From Arthrobacter sp. AL12 (GTDB taxonomy: Bacteria > Actinomycetota > Actinomycetes > Actinomycetales > Micrococcaceae), in contig NZ_JASBQY010000009.1 of assembly GCF_029960645.1 (NCBI RefSeq), forward strand, positions 62,001 through 126,000: DNA of 64,000 bases. The letters run 5' to 3'. The notes beneath the pieces were generated by a model, which saw nothing but the letters and a program-made list of their open reading frames with translations, made no database searches and was not told the DNA's origin. Below, in pieces: positions 8,252 to 15,565 of the stretch. Made by a program: the position numbers and the translations under genes. Numbering within the stretch: position 1 is the stretch's first letter; each line of letters opens with the position of its first letter.

Positions 8252-9249
8252 AGGGTTGCTCCTTCGGTGGCGTAGGTGCCCGGCACGAGGCGGCCGCGTT
8301 CGGCGAGCAGGCCGGTGACTTCCTCCGGCGTCGGCATCGCGTCGGCGCAGGACAGCCGGGAGGCGACCAGCGCACCGGCTGCGTTGGCGAAGTCGAGGAT
8401 CTGGGCGAGCGGCCAGCCGGAGAGCAGCCCGTGGCAGAACGCCCCGCCGAAGGAGTCGCCGGCGCCCAGGCCGTTGACGGTTTCCACCGGCACCGGGGCG
8501 GAGACGACGCGCTCGGTGCGGGTTTTTGCCATGACTCCTTCCGGGCCGAGCTTGACGACGGCGATCTCGACGCCGGCCGCGAGCAGCCGGTCCGCCTGTT
8601 CGTCCGGAGTGCCTTCGCCGACGGCGACGGCGCATTCCCTGTCATTGCCGATGGCCACGGTGACGTGCGGGAGGATCCGGGCGACCTGTTCCCGGGCTTC
8701 GGCCTCGGCGGCCCAGAACATCGGCCGGTAGTCGAGGTCCAGGATGGTGAACTGGCCGGGTTTCAGCCCGGTGCGGGGCCGCGCCTCGTGGGCCGCGAGG
8801 TGGGCGGTGCGGCTGGGCTCCTGGCAGAGGCCGGTGACGGTGGACCAGAAGATGCCTGCGTCCCTGATGGCGTCCAGGTCCAGCTCCTCGGCCTTGATCT
8901 GCAGGTCCGCGGCCGTGGGGAAGCGTCCGTAGAAGTAGAGCGGGAAGTCCTCCGGCGGCTTGATCGCGCAGAAGGTGACGGCGGTGGGCCATTCCTTGAC
9001 CGCGGTGACGAAGGAGTCGTCCACGTTGAACTTGCGCAGTTCGCGGTGCAGGTAGCGGCCGAAGGCGTCGTCGCCGGTGCGGGTGATGATAGCGGCGCGG
9101 CGGCCGTGGCGGGCGGCGGCGACAGCTACGTTGGACGGTGATCCGCCAAGGTACTTTCCGAACGACGTGACATCCTCCAGATCCACCCCGATGTCGTTCG
9201 GGTAGATATCAACGCTGATGCGTCCGATCGTGAGCAGTTCGTTGGTCAC
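8248..9249 (-). CDS. iolC: 5-dehydro-2-deoxygluconokinase
   Basis: A 333-residue PfkB/ribokinase-family sugar kinase. The N-terminal signature GGSPSNVAVAAARHG and the C-terminal ATP/anion-hole signature NGLGAGDSFGGAFCHGL are both intact, with D in GAGDS as catalytic base. IolC phosphorylates 5-dehydro-2-deoxy-D-gluconate. It is the first gene of the minus-strand iol operon. The upstream region contains a TTGACA -35-like element (9372-9367) and an operator-like sequence at 9376-9396. The start ATG 9249 fits the family N-terminus TIGRISVDIYP. Confidence 0.92.
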   Translation of the reverse strand: MTNELLTIGRISVDIYPNDIGVDLEDVTSFGKYLGGSPSNVAVAAARHGRRAAIITRTGDDAFGRYLHRELRKFNVDDSFVTAVKEWPTAVTFCAIKPPEDFPLYFYGRFPTAADLQIKAEELDLDAIRDAGIFWSTVTGLCQEPSRTAHLAAHEARPRTGLKPGQFTILDLDYRPMFWAAEAEAREQVARILPHVTVAIGNDRECAVAVGEGTPDEQADRLLAAGVEIAVVKLGPEGVMAKTRTERVVSAPVPVETVNGLGAGDSFGGAFCHGLLSGWPLAQILDFANAAGALVASRLSCADAMPTPEEVTGLLAERGRLVPGTYATEGATL

Positions 9250-9375
9250 GGTGATCGCGGACCTTTCTGGTGTGAACTCGGTACCTTTGCCCAGCCTGGA
9301 CTTCGGCGCCTAGGAAGCCGGTGTGAGCCGGGCCACATCCACTACTCTGCCCTAGAATCCATGTACTGTCAAAGC

Positions 9376-9396
9376 TTTGTACTGACATAATTACAA
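9376..9396. promoter_or_regulatory. Operator-like sequence upstream of iolC (copy 1)
   Basis: The 21-bp stretch reads TTTGTACTGACATAA followed by TTACAA on the plus strand. A second copy with three substitutions lies at 9744-9764. A related TGTACTGTCA half sequence directly precedes it at 9362-9371, so two similar sites sit side by side. On the minus strand this lies just upstream of a TTGACA element that leads into iolC. It is the probable binding site of the regulator of the iol genes, which is not encoded in this window. Confidence 0.5.
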
Positions 9397-9466
9397 CTGC
9401 CATTGAGGCCCTGGATACCCCGCGGCGCGGCTGTTCTTGGCGGCAGCCGGCGCCCCCCCCTGCAGG

Positions 9467-9740
9467 CTACTTGCCGGGCACGCCCAGCTCGCGGGGACGT
9501 ACTGCGCCCGGCCGAAACCGAACGACCAAGTCCCCCGCGGTGTTCTCCACAGGCGATGAGGACGTCCTCGCCGGCGACCCCGACGGCGGCCAGCCGTTCC
9601 GCTGTGGCGGCAAGCAGCTACTGCTTGGCCTCCTGGCCGCGTCCGGCCCGGCTGTAAATCTGGATCATCACCACATCCGGCGTCCGCTCGAAGCCGGGGC
9701 CGGCGTCGATTCGCACGAGTGGAACTGGCCACTCCTTCAT
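9467..9740 (-). pseudogene. Degenerate tautomerase-family gene
   Basis: The minus strand encodes recognisable tautomerase pieces: PLVRIDAGPGFERTPDVVMI, then IYSRAGRGQEAKQ before an in-frame TAG, then LLAATAERLAAVGVAGEDVL, and in another frame TWSFGFGRAQYV. An ending VPGK-stop at 9467 can be read in that last frame. A preserved AAGGAG is followed at normal distance by GTT where ATG-Pro would be expected, so the start codon also seems lost. About 50-60 internal residues typical of the family are missing. Start loss, nonsense, frameshift and deletion indicate a dead gene. It lies between the two operator copies, so it was likely co-regulated with iol. Confidence 0.7.
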
Positions 9741-9743
9741 TAG

Positions 9744-9764
9744 TTTGTCCTGACATAACAACAA
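9744..9764. promoter_or_regulatory. Operator-like sequence upstream of the tautomerase remnant (copy 2)
   Basis: The stretch reads TTTGTCCTGACATAA followed by CAACAA. It differs from the copy at 9376-9396 at three of 21 positions and has the same orientation. It lies directly before the start region of the tautomerase remnant on the minus strand. The shared sequence suggests one regulator for both promoters. Confidence 0.5.
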
Positions 9765-9794
9765 AACTAGGATGAGCGAAGCAAGGCCACACAG

Positions 9795-9857
9795 CAACGC
9801 GGGGTCACTTTGCGCCCATCCCGGGGTGTGGGACGGGCGCGCAGTGACCCCGCGTTG
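9795..9857. repeat. Palindromic repeat element, family A copy 1
   Basis: Perfect 15-bp terminal inverted repeats CAACGCGGGGTCACT (9795-9809) and their complement (9843-9857) enclose an inner stem GCGCCCATCCC/GGGACGGGCGC. The whole 63 bp can fold as one hairpin. A second copy with the same arms lies at 10991-11059, 1.2 kb away, which marks it as a repeated extragenic palindrome and not a simple terminator. Confidence 0.7.
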
Positions 9858-9894
9858 GACTCTTGCGCAGGCCGGAGGCCAGGCGTAGCGTTAA

Positions 9895-9908
9895 CAACCT
9901 AGAGGTTG
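9895..9908. promoter_or_regulatory. Palindromic operator upstream of the ArsR gene
   Basis: A perfect palindrome CAACCT-AG-AGGTTG lies in an AT-richer stretch about 110 bp before the ArsR start. It probably overlaps the promoter and would fit autoregulation by the ArsR dimer. Confidence 0.45.
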
Positions 9909-9917
9909 ATCAATGAG

Positions 9918-9965
9918 GCGGTTGAAGATGCGGTTGAAGACGCGGTTGCGGACGCGGCTGATTGC
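9918..9965 (+). repeat. 12-bp tandem repeat, four diverging units
   Basis: Units GCGGTTGAAGAT, GCGGTTGAAGAC, GCGGTTGCGGAC and GCGGCTGATTGC follow one another without gaps in the leader of the ArsR gene. The divergence rises towards the 3' end. In one frame the array encodes a short basic peptide from ATG 9913. Confidence 0.7.
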
Positions 9966-10018
9966 CAGTTGATCGAACAAATTCACTCTCGAATGCGGGA
10001 CGGGAGGTGGGGAAACCA

Positions 10019-10381
10019 GTGGACGAACGCGACGACGATCAGCTCAACTCGGCCTTCCTGGCCCTCGCCGACCCGGTCCGCCGCCGCATCATCTCCCGGC
10101 TCAGCCGGGGTCCGGCCACCGTGAACGAATTGGCGGAACCTTTCGCGATCACCAAACAGGCGGTCTCGAAACACATCCAGGTCCTCGAGCAGGCGCAGCT
10201 GGTCACGCGCACCCGTGACGCCCAGCGACGGCCCGTCCACCTGAACCCCGCACGACTGGAGGCGCTCACCGCATGGATCGACCAGTACCGGCTGGTCCGC
10301 GAGGAGCAGTTCCGCAGCCTTGACGCCGTGCTCCAATCAAACGCCGCGGCACGCGGCACACCGGCAGAGGAGTCATCATGA
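10019..10381 (+). CDS. ArsR-family winged-helix repressor
   Basis: A 120-residue protein with an ArsR winged helix: LNSAFLALADPVRRRIISRL, then TVNELAEPFAITKQAVSKHI as HTH and recognition helix, then a wing with RTRDAQRRPVHLN. No metal-binding cysteine pair is present, so it is not a metal sensor of the classic type. The GTG at 10019 follows GGGAGG after 11 bases. A TTG at 9962 would extend the frame but lacks a ribosome site. It overlaps the next gene by four bases (ATGA). ArsR/SRPBCC pairs of this kind are common in actinobacteria. Confidence 0.85.
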   Translation: MDERDDDQLNSAFLALADPVRRRIISRLSRGPATVNELAEPFAITKQAVSKHIQVLEQAQLVTRTRDAQRRPVHLNPARLEALTAWIDQYRLVREEQFRSLDAVLQSNAAARGTPAEESS

Positions 10382-10860
10382 CCAACGCCCTGAAACTCAG
10401 TGTCCCGGAGGGATTGCCCTTCATCGATTGCGAGCGGGAGTTCGATTTTCCCGTCGCCGACGTGTTCCGGGCCCACAAGGAGCCCGCCCTCGTCGCCCAG
10501 TGGCTCGGCCCGCGGCGGCTGAAGATGGACATCGACCACTACGACTTCCGGACCGGCGGCACCTACCGCTACACCCACACGGGACCGGACGGCGCCGCCT
10601 ACGGCTTCAAGGGAGTCTTCCACACGGTCCGGGAAAATGACTTCGCCATCCAGACCTTCGAGTTCGACGGCTACCCGGACGTCGTCAGCATCGAGTTCCT
10701 GACCTTCGAGGATCTGGGCGGCCGACGCACCCTGCTGAAGGCCCACGGTGTCTATCCCAGCCTGGAGGCCCGCGACGGCATGGCCGTATCCGGCATGGAG
10801 ACCGGGCTGACCGAAGGCTACCAGCGGCTCGACGAACTCCTGGCCGGCGCCAAAGTTTGA
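10378..10860 (+). CDS. SRPBCC (AHSA1-like) domain protein
   Basis: A 160-residue START/Bet v1-fold protein. The AHSA1 pattern is clear: DCEREFDFPVADVFRAHKEP at the start, the WLGP motif (position about 41), a central YRYTHTGPDG strand pair, and a final helix TEGYQRLDELLA. These proteins hold hydrophobic ligands; the ligand here is unknown. ATG 10378 overlaps the ArsR stop, so the two are translationally coupled. It is followed by a long hairpin and a palindromic repeat. Confidence 0.85.
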   Translation: MTNALKLSVPEGLPFIDCEREFDFPVADVFRAHKEPALVAQWLGPRRLKMDIDHYDFRTGGTYRYTHTGPDGAAYGFKGVFHTVRENDFAIQTFEFDGYPDVVSIEFLTFEDLGGRRTLLKAHGVYPSLEARDGMAVSGMETGLTEGYQRLDELLAGAKV

Positions 10861-10930
10861 TGCTGGACGCCGGCAAGCGCCAAAGTCCGAGGGCCGGCGT
10901 CGAGAAGCGGCACAGCAACAGAGCGGCAGA

Positions 10931-10983
10931 GCACGACGGCGGCGGGCCGCCTCCCCGGGGAAGGCGGCCCGCCGCCGTCGTGC
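10931..10983. terminator. Long perfect hairpin after the SRPBCC gene
   Basis: A 21-bp perfect stem (10931-10951 with 10963-10983) encloses an 11-base loop. It is followed by TTAAAAC, without a long T run. The extreme stability suggests a terminator or RNA 3'-end block between the plus-strand pair and the minus-strand sucCD operon. Confidence 0.7.
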
Positions 10984-10990
10984 TTAAAAC

Positions 10991-11059
10991 AAACAACGCG
11001 GGGTCACTTCCGGCCGATCCCAGCGAGTGGGACGGGCCGCAAGTGACCCCGCGTTGTTT
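10991..11059. repeat. Palindromic repeat element, family A copy 2
   Basis: Arms AAACAACGCGGGGTCACTT (10991-11009) and their exact complement (11041-11059) enclose an imperfect inner stem. The core matches the copy at 9795-9857. T-rich flanks on both sides (GTTGTTTT on plus, GTTTGTTTT on minus) would let this copy act as a bidirectional terminator between converging transcripts. Confidence 0.7.
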
Positions 11060-11082
11060 TAGTGCTGGTGGTGCTTCGGCAC

Positions 11083-11985
11083 TTAGAGGGTTGCGAAGAC
11101 CTCGCGCAGGAGCTTCGCGGTCTCGGACGGCGTCTTGCCGACCTTGACGCCGGCAGCCTCGAGGGCCTCCTTCTTGGCCTGGGCGGTGCCCGCGGAGCCC
11201 GAGACGATGGCACCGGCGTGGCCCATGGTCTTGCCTTCCGGGGCGGTGAAGCCTGCGACGTAGCCAACAACCGGCTTCGTGACGTGTGCCTTGATGTAGT
11301 CGGCGGCACGCTCTTCGGCGTCGCCGCCGATTTCGCCGATCATGACGATCGCCTTGGTTTCCGGGTCGGCTTCGAAGGCCTCAAGGGCATCAATGTGGGT
11401 GGTGCCGATGACCGGGTCGCCGCCGATGCCGATGGCGGTGGAGAAGCCCAGGTCGCGCAGTTCGTACATCATCTGGTAGGTCAGGGTGCCTGACTTGGAG
11501 ACGAGGCCGATGGGGCCCTTGCCCGTGATGTTTGCCGGGGTGATGCCCACGAGGGCCTCGCCGGGGGTGATAATGCCGGGGCAGTTCGGTCCGATGATGC
11601 GCGTGACCTGCTTGCCCTTGGCGTCGACCTTGGACTGTGCCAGGGCCCAGAACTCGGCAGAGTCCTGCACCGGCACGCCTTCGGTGATGACAACGACCAG
11701 GCCGATGCCGGCCTCGATGGCCTCAACGACGGCGTCCTTGGTGAAGGCCGGGGGGACGAAGACGATGGAGACGTCTGCGCCGGTCTCGGCCATGGCTTCC
11801 TTGACGGTGCCGAAGACGGTGATCTCGTTGGCGCCGTGCACGACCGTGGTGCCGGCCTTGCGGGCGTTGACGCCACCGACAACGTTGGTGCCGGCCTTCA
11901 GCATCAGGGCGGTGTGCTTGGTGCCCTCGCCGCCGGTGATGCCCTGGACGATGACCTTGGAGTCCTTGTTCAGATAAATAGACAT
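11083..11985 (-). CDS. sucD: Succinyl-CoA ligase, alpha subunit
   Basis: A 300-residue protein of full family length. The CoA-binding Rossmann domain opens with [20 protein letters not shown]. The ligase domain carries GHAGAIVSG with the active-site histidine that is phosphorylated (about residue 255). With SucC it converts succinyl-CoA to succinate with nucleotide phosphorylation in the TCA cycle. It follows sucC by 12 bp in the same minus-strand operon, and the transcript probably ends at the palindrome at 10991-11059. Confidence 0.97.
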   Translation of the reverse strand: MSIYLNKDSKVIVQGITGGEGTKHTALMLKAGTNVVGGVNARKAGTTVVHGANEITVFGTVKEAMAETGADVSIVFVPPAFTKDAVVEAIEAGIGLVVVITEGVPVQDSAEFWALAQSKVDAKGKQVTRIIGPNCPGIITPGEALVGITPANITGKGPIGLVSKSGTLTYQMMYELRDLGFSTAIGIGGDPVIGTTHIDALEAFEADPETKAIVMIGEIGGDAEERAADYIKAHVTKPVVGYVAGFTAPEGKTMGHAGAIVSGSAGTAQAKKEALEAAGVKVGKTPSETAKLLREVFATL

Positions 11986-11997
11986 AGTCGAGTCCCT

Positions 11998-13167
11998 TTA
12001 CTTCGCTGCGTTGGCGAGCTCGGCAGCCTTGTCGGCGCCCTCGTCCATGGTGGCGGCCAGGGTAACCAGCGGGTGGTTGGCCTCGGCCAGGATGCGGCGG
12101 CCTTCCTCAACGTTGTTGCCGTCGAGGCGGACTACCAGCGGCTTGTTCGCGGAGTGGCCCAGCTCGGCCAGTGCACCGACGATGCCCTTGGCGACGGCGT
12201 CACAGGCGGTGATGCCGCCGAAGACGTTGACGAAGACGGACTTGACCTGCGGGTCGCCCAGGATGACGTCAAGGCCTGCTGCCATGACCTCGGCGGAAGC
12301 TCCACCGCCGATGTCCAGGAAGTTGGCGGGCTTGACGCCGCCGTGGTTCTCGCCGGCGTAGGCAACGACGTCGAGGGTGGACATGACCAGCCCGGCACCG
12401 TTACCGATGATGCCGACGGAGCCGTCCAGCTTGACGTAGTTGAGGTCCTGCGCCTTGGCCTTGGCCTCGAGCGGGTCAGCAGCGTCCTTGTCTTCAAGGG
12501 CGGCGTGCTTGGGGTGGCGGAAGCCGGCGTTCTCGTCGAGGGAAACCTTGCCGTCGAGGGCAACGATGTCACCGGCGCCGGTCAGGACCAGCGGGTTGAC
12601 CTCCACGAGGGTGGCGTCTTCCTTCTTGAAAACGTCCCAGAGCTTCAGGATGACGCCGGCGACCTTGCCGCGCAGTTCCTCCGAGAAGCCTGCGGCGGCG
12701 ACGATTTCGTCGGCCTTGGCCTGGTCGATGCCGACGGCCGGGTCGATGGCGATCTTGGCCAGGGCGTCGGGGCGCTCAACGGCGAGCTGCTCGATTTCCA
12801 TGCCGCCTTCAACCGAGCACATGGCCAGGTAGTTGCGGTTGGCCCGGTCCAGAAGAACGGAGAAGTAGTATTCCTCGGCGATGTCCGCACCCTGGGCGAT
12901 CATCACGCGGTGGACGGTGTGACCCTTGATGTCCATTCCGAGGATGTTGGTGGAGTGTTCAAACGCCTCGTCAGCGGTCTTGGCGACCTTGACGCCGCCG
13001 GCTTTGCCGCGGCCTCCGGCCTTGACCTGCGCCTTTACGACAGTTACGCCGCCGATTTTCTCGGCAGCTGCCTTTGCTTCTTCAGGGGTGTGCGCCACGA
13101 TGCCAGCAAGCACGGGTACACCGTGCGCCTCGAACATATCGCGCGCCTGGTATTCAAACAGGTCCAC
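11998..13167 (-). CDS. sucC: Succinyl-CoA ligase, beta subunit
   Basis: A 389-residue ATP-grasp protein beginning [20 protein letters not shown]. It contains the nucleotide-binding [16 protein letters not shown] segment and the C-terminal [13 protein letters not shown] loop, both typical of SucC. It is the first gene of sucCD. A possible promoter with TAGAAT (-10, plus-strand 13364-13369) precedes it, giving a leader of about 190 bases. Nothing unusual was seen. Confidence 0.97.
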   Translation of the reverse strand: MDLFEYQARDMFEAHGVPVLAGIVAHTPEEAKAAAEKIGGVTVVKAQVKAGGRGKAGGVKVAKTADEAFEHSTNILGMDIKGHTVHRVMIAQGADIAEEYYFSVLLDRANRNYLAMCSVEGGMEIEQLAVERPDALAKIAIDPAVGIDQAKADEIVAAAGFSEELRGKVAGVILKLWDVFKKEDATLVEVNPLVLTGAGDIVALDGKVSLDENAGFRHPKHAALEDKDAADPLEAKAKAQDLNYVKLDGSVGIIGNGAGLVMSTLDVVAYAGENHGGVKPANFLDIGGGASAEVMAAGLDVILGDPQVKSVFVNVFGGITACDAVAKGIVGALAELGHSANKPLVVRLDGNNVEEGRRILAEANHPLVTLAATMDEGADKAAELANAAK

Positions 13168-13379
13168 GGTTTAGTGTCCTTCTACGTCGAAGTAGTTTCT
13201 GTACAGCCGGACCCCACGTTATCGCGGTTACCGGGCTGCGGAATAAACGCACCCTGCGACTGGTTTGGAAACGAGCCACACGGCGCAATGCTCCTCTTTC
13301 GAACTCTAGCCCTTCCTTGGGAGGGGCCCGTCCCAGAGTACCCGTTATGTGAGTAAGGACACTATTCTATGGAGCGTAG

Positions 13380-13405
13380 AAAAACCGCTAGATTACGGGG
13401 TTTTT
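13380..13405 (-). terminator. Terminator overlapping the lipoprotein stop codon
   Basis: On the minus strand, A5-CC and CCG pair with CGG and T5 around TAATCTAG, ending in a run of five T. The TAA stop of the lipoprotein gene (13395-13393) lies in the loop, so translation end and transcription end coincide. Confidence 0.5.
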
Positions 13406-14100
13406 GGGGCGTCTGAGGGTGCCTGGGCGGCCGTTTTCCCGGCGTCGGAGATCAGTTCGTAACGCTCGCGCGACACGAAGAATGCGACGCCGGCAGAGAC
13501 GTTTCCGCAGGCGACTCCGCCGTTGTAGGCCGAGCAGCGCAGTCCGTTGCGCTCCAGGTTCTGGCCCTCGCCGAGGACGGGGAGCTGGGATATCGGGCCG
13601 TTGCGGCTTCCCTGGGGCCCGGATTCGGCTTCCTGCTGTGTGACGCCGGAGCGGCACTCGCCGTAGCCGGCGCGCTCCGGGGTAAGCAGCGCGGCGCCGC
13701 CGAGGTAGCCCAGGCCCGTCCCGCCGCAGTCGTCAGTGATGTCCTTCGCGTCCGGCGCGGGGTAGGCCGCCAGCTCACAGTGCGCCACCGGGACGGTCGC
13801 CTGCTTGTTATTGGCGGGGTCGGCATAGCCGTTCTGCTCATACGGCAGGTTCACGTGCTCGCCGCGGGCCGAGGTCAGGGAGCAGACCACGTTCCGGTCG
13901 TCGGTGGCAAAGCTGAGGATGTCCTGGCCCACGGCATACGTGGCCGCGTCCGCAAGGGGCGCCTGCCTGAGCTGCTCGAGGGCAGGAAGCGGTGCGGGCC
14001 GGACATAGTCCGGGTCCTTCTGCGTGACGGTGCATGCGGTGCCCGCCAGCAGGATGAGGCCGGCCAGGATCCCCAGAAGTGTCCGTCGCATGGGCTCCAT
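13393..14100 (-). CDS. Secreted lipoprotein of unknown function
   Basis: A 235-residue protein with a lipoprotein signal: RR, a hydrophobic stretch, then LAGTAC with the acylated Cys at about residue 23. The mature part has several cysteines (CSL, CEL, DDCGG, ECR, RCSAYNGGVACG) that may form disulfides, and ends in a Pro/Ala-rich tail. It resembles no family I can name; similar cysteine-patterned exported proteins occur in Arthrobacter. It is transcribed alone on the minus strand with its own terminator. Confidence 0.7.
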   Translation of the reverse strand: MEPMRRTLLGILAGLILLAGTACTVTQKDPDYVRPAPLPALEQLRQAPLADAATYAVGQDILSFATDDRNVVCSLTSARGEHVNLPYEQNGYADPANNKQATVPVAHCELAAYPAPDAKDITDDCGGTGLGYLGGAALLTPERAGYGECRSGVTQQEAESGPQGSRNGPISQLPVLGEGQNLERNGLRCSAYNGGVACGNVSAGVAFFVSRERYELISDAGKTAAQAPSDAPKTP

Positions 14101-14174
14101 TATGCCTGCAGGGCCGCTGGGCGCTGGCCATTGCCGGCGCCAGCCCCCTGCGCCGGTGCTTCCGTGTGCCTGTG

Positions 14175-15480
14175 TCAGCCGGCGACGACGGCCTTGATGA
14201 CCTCGACGGCGGCGCCGACGCTGTCTTCGGCCTCGAACTGCCCACGCATCGCCTGCGCCCGTTCCCGCAAGGACGGATCGCCCAGCACGGTGTCGACGGC
14301 GGAGCGGATCGCAGCGGCACTGGGGTTCTCAGTCTTCAGGTTCACCCCGACGCCCGCGTAAGCCACCCGGGCGTTGACGTCGCTCTTGCCCTCGTTGAGT
14401 CCCGCCGTCACGAGAGGAACCCCGTGGGACAGGCTCAACAGCACCCCGCCGAATCCGCCGTTGGTGACGAACACGTCCGTGAAGGGCAAAAACCCGGGCA
14501 AAGTCGACGTAGTTCTCGACAACGACGTTCGGCTGCGGATATCGCCGCCGCAGTTCTTCGGTGCCCACACCTCCGGTGGCCACGACAATGCGGTATCAAG
14601 TGTCCTTGAGCGCCTCGAGGGTGGGGACCATCAGCTTTGTCGGGTCCCGGTTGTCCACGGTTCCCTGGGTGACGACGACGGTCCGGGACGTTCCGCCCGC
14701 CCCCGTCTGCTGCGCGTCCAGGTCTGGAGCGGTGGCGGTCACCGGGCCGACGGCGGCTCCCCGACGGTGCGGCAACAGGGCCCCGACGTAGTGATTGGTG
14801 ACGTTGCGCCGCGGGAAGTCCAGCGAAGCGGTGCCCGTCTGGATGATCGCATCGGACCACCGATACGGCTCGTCGGTGATCGGGTGGCCCCGTTCGGTGC
14901 GGAGACCGTAGCCGTGCAGCTGCCGGACATACCTGGCCCGCGCCGGCTTGGTCACGAACTGGTCCGAGACCAGCCGCGCACCGGCATGGAGGGCCTTGTC
15001 GACCGGGTTCCGTGCCGGGGCGAAGCCGAAGAACATCGGGGGCACGAGCGGATCGATTTCCATATTTCCGGTAGGGAGGCAGCTGACCACTGTCTTGCCC
15101 AGCACCACGGCCACCAGCCGCTGGATAAACATGGTGTTGTCCATCACGACGACGTCGAATGGAAAGCGCCGCTGCACGTCCCTGATGTCTTCGAAGAAGT
15201 TGGTGACGTTCCTGGCAAAGATCTTTCCGCCGTCGAACCGGATGGCGATCGGCCTCTTGAGCCGGGCGCGCTGCGGGTAGAGCTCGTTGAGGTTGTCCCC
15301 GGTGTGCTCGATCGCGCGACCGAACGGGTAGAGCGGGATGCCCAGCTCGGCCAGCCTGCCGGCCAGCGTGCGGCCCGTATACCAGCCGACGTCGTGGCCC
15401 TCGTCCTTCAAACGAACGCCGATGCCCGTCATGGGATTGAAGTGTCCGGCGATGGCCTGGCTTGCCAGCAAAACTTTCAT
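14175..15480 (-). pseudogene. MGT/UGT-type glycosyltransferase gene with nonsense and frameshift
   Basis: The first 294 codons from ATG 15480 encode a GT1 acceptor domain (MKVLLASQAIAGHFNPMTGI). An in-frame TGA follows LEALKDT at 14598-14596. The same frame then continues VVATGGVGTEELRRRYPQPN. Near 14499 the run GTTTTTGCC carries one T too many: removing it restores ARVLPFTDVFVTNGGFGGVL and the donor-binding C-terminus through to VVAG at 14175. Restored, the product would be about 434 residues, normal for the family. Macrolide-type or triterpenoid glycosylation would be the usual role. The gene is broken unless the base run is a sequencing error. Confidence 0.7.
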
Positions 15481-15565
15481 GCCTGAGTTTACAAAACTCT
15501 CATGCCTGAGTTGAAGCGTCGAGCTTGGTCAGCGGCGCTTAAGCGTCGACCTTGGTCAGCGGGGC
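15478..15565. repeat. Two short direct duplications at the pcrA 3' end
   Basis: CATGCCTGAGTT occurs at 15478-15489 and 15501-15512 (period 23). A 25-bp stretch occurs at 15514-15538 and, with two changes, at 15541-15565 (period 27). The second duplicates the last codons of pcrA together with the stop: after the true stop the same frame reads APLTKLDASTQA-stop. Confidence 0.75.

Noticed and set aside
9391..9792. A 133-codon minus-strand open frame over the tautomerase remnant
   Set aside because: Only a fragment (TWSFGFGRAQYV) in this frame looks like protein; the rest is out of frame with the tautomerase pieces, so it is a decayed gene.
14329..14860. Separate small genes inside the glycosyltransferase region
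   Set aside because: Their products are consecutive parts of one GT1 protein interrupted by a stop and a frameshift.
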